Shown in pieces: positions 63,126 through 64,000 of a stretch of DNA of 64,000 bases. The stretch covers positions 62,001 through 126,000 of the forward strand of contig CAWJON010000002.1 in NCBI GenBank assembly GCA_963844565.1. The letters run 5' to 3'. Each line of letters begins with the position of its first letter. The stretch's first letter is position 1. This DNA comes from JAFEDN01 sp963844565. GTDB taxonomy: Bacteria > Pseudomonadota > Gammaproteobacteria > Coxiellales > Coxiellaceae. Position numbers and translations under genes: made by a program. The notes beneath the pieces were generated by a model. That model ran no database searches. It saw only the letters and a list, made by a program, of their open reading frames with translations, and was not told the DNA's origin.

Positions 63126-63459
63126 AATTTCTATTTCACCATCAAGTGGTAATGTTTTTGCTGATTTAGACCTGCCTAATTCGGAAGAGTATTTAGTGAA
63201 AGCAAAACTGGCTTATGAAATTGGACAGTTAATTAAAGAAAAAAAATTAACACAACGCAAGGCTTCAGATCTTTTGGGTATCGACCAACCCAAAGTATCT
63301 GCCCTTTTAAAAGGAAAGCTTTCAGGATTTTCTATTGAAAGATTATTCCGATTCTTTGCTATGCTCAATCAAGATATTGAAATAATTATTAAACCACATA
63401 AAGGTCACAGTAAAAAACATTCTATTCCACACATTAGAGTCATTCATGCAGCTGCTTAA
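63106..63459 (+). CDS. higA: HigA-type helix-turn-helix antitoxin
   Basis: 117 residues. XRE-family antitoxin of the HigA/Gp49-partner group. NSEEYLVKAKLAYEIGQLIK precedes the helix-turn-helix LTQRKASDLLGIDQPKVSAL and KGKLSGFSIERLFRFFAMLN. It neutralises the toxin and represses the operon. It overlaps the reconstructed toxin frame and appears intact. Confidence 0.92.
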   Translation: MNKKETEISISPSSGNVFADLDLPNSEEYLVKAKLAYEIGQLIKEKKLTQRKASDLLGIDQPKVSALLKGKLSGFSIERLFRFFAMLNQDIEIIIKPHKGHSKKHSIPHIRVIHAAA

Positions 63460-63482
63460 AAAAGCGGGTAATAGCTATTGGC

Positions 63483-63758
63483 ATGAAAGCCTACTATGCG
63501 CGTTTATCGGATAGAATGATAACTTATGGCCCTCATTTGGGCATGCCTTTTACAAGAGCAATGAAAGATGGTATTAGCAGAATTTTTTTCTGCCATCGAC
63601 ATTCTCCCACTATAGAAACATTGCGCAAATACGCTCAAGCTGTGGGATGCGAGTTAGTTATCCAACTGGTTAGAAGTCGCGCTACTCTTAAAAAGAAAGC
63701 TTCTGTAAGACGTAATCGAAAAAAAGTGTCAGCGCAAAATAGAAATGAAACCACATAG
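63483..63758 (+). pseudogene. Fused remnant of a second toxin-antitoxin pair
   Basis: 91 codons. The N-terminal part YYARLSDRMITYGPHLGMPF and TRAMKDGISRIFFC matches the N-terminal and central parts of RelE/HigB-like toxins, with about 10 residues missing between MKDG and ISRIFF. It then passes directly into SPTIETLRKYAQAVGCELVI, the C-terminal part of an XRE antitoxin. The toxin end and the antitoxin helix-turn-helix are deleted. It lies 23 bp after higA. Confidence 0.65.
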
Positions 63759-63821
63759 ATTGGTATCACACGTGTCAGGCTTGCAATTTCGCATATTCAG
63801 AACGAGCCGGCAATTTGTAAG

Positions 63822-63930
63822 ACACTTGCAGGCGTGAACGGAGCTGGAAAAACCAGTTCTGCACTGGCCTTGTTGCGCGATACATCTACGAATAGATGAC
63901 TATGTGAATGCAGATATCCTTGAATTATAA
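63822..63930 (+). pseudogene. Remnant of a zeta-toxin-like P-loop protein
   Basis: One frame reads CKTLAGVNGAGKTSSALALL then stops, and a second frame just after reads DYVNADILEL. An AGVNGAGKT Walker A followed by YVNAD is typical of zeta-toxin-like kinases. Only these pieces remain. Confidence 0.5.
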
Positions 63931-63943
63931 TGAAAAGGGAGAT

Positions 63944-64000
63944 ATGAATATTTTTCGATATAAAAATTTTATAGGTTCTATTGAAGCAAATGCTGAAGAT
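63944..64000 (+). CDS. Start of a HicB-like antitoxin gene (partial)
   Basis: AAAGGGAG precedes the ATG. The first 19 residues, MNIFRYKNFIGSIEANAED, match the opening of HicB-type antitoxins (typically Y-K-G-Y-x-GSVE). The gene runs off the window. Confidence 0.5.
   Translation, partial: MNIFRYKNFIGSIEANAED

Overview
The window looks like a chromosomal segment of a gammaproteobacterium of the order Legionellales, probably on the Coxiella side of the order. The main reason is a Dot/Icm (type IVB) secretion cluster between about 41 and 59 kb in which icmX, icmW, icmV, dotA, dotB, dotC, dotD, icmT, icmS, icmQ, icmP and icmO lie together. From memory this matches Coxiella, whereas Legionella pneumophila splits these genes into two regions. 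Housekeeping genes (lolB/hemA, prfA, prmC, hemH, rdgB, tamAB, gltX, pcm) are ordinary gammaproteobacterial types. No species is named because no search could be run.

Layout. 0.1-4.7 kb: a 1529-residue membrane-anchored protein with two seven-repeat propellers and cadherin-like Ig domains, then secB. 5.5-6.8 kb: an IS3-family element. 7-11.8 kb: lolB divergent from hemA-prfA-prmC-hemH. 11.9-15.6 kb: a frameshifted secreted-protein gene, a large inverted repeat, a YdcF-like gene, two pilin-like genes (one frameshifted) and rdgB. 15.7-20.9 kb: tamA-tamB. 21.4-24.9 kb: mutarotase, gltX, pcm, OsmC-like. 24.9-25.8 kb: a patch of dispersed repeats holding a MITE-like element with its target duplication, a GIY-YIG gene and an IS5 remnant. 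25.9-27.6 kb: an archaeal/eukaryotic-type proS and two tRNA genes. 28-31.7 kb: a second giant membrane-anchored protein (FG-GAP propeller plus cadherin_3-like repeats). 31.8-41 kb: an NSS transporter, an 1804-residue candidate effector, a small protein and an AAA/nuclease gene. 41-59.3 kb: the Dot/Icm cluster. 59.3-64 kb: an accessory tail with a Bro-N protein, a truncated sensor kinase, a nuclease-like orphan and toxin-antitoxin genes in several states of decay.

How it fits together. The Dot/Icm operons icmW-orf-icmX, icmV-dotA, dotD-dotC-dotB, icmT-icmS and icmR-like-icmQ-icmP-icmO each have the same promoter layout: a TTAAT-N5-CTTAAG box placed 10 bp from a -10 hexamer, resembling the tandem CTTAA site described for the PmrA response regulator. 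The same layout precedes the 1804-residue gene, which is therefore the best effector candidate here. A weaker copy precedes the FG-GAP giant protein. A 59-residue ORF directly before icmQ occupies the place of IcmR and its non-homologous functional replacements.

The two giant proteins share a homologous N-terminal coiled-coil domain, lack an evident signal peptide and end in a transmembrane segment plus tail, so they look like one undescribed family. Three genes (11902, 14359, 62773) are each out of frame by one missing base in a homopolymer of 7-8, which could be slippage regulation, decay or sequencing error.
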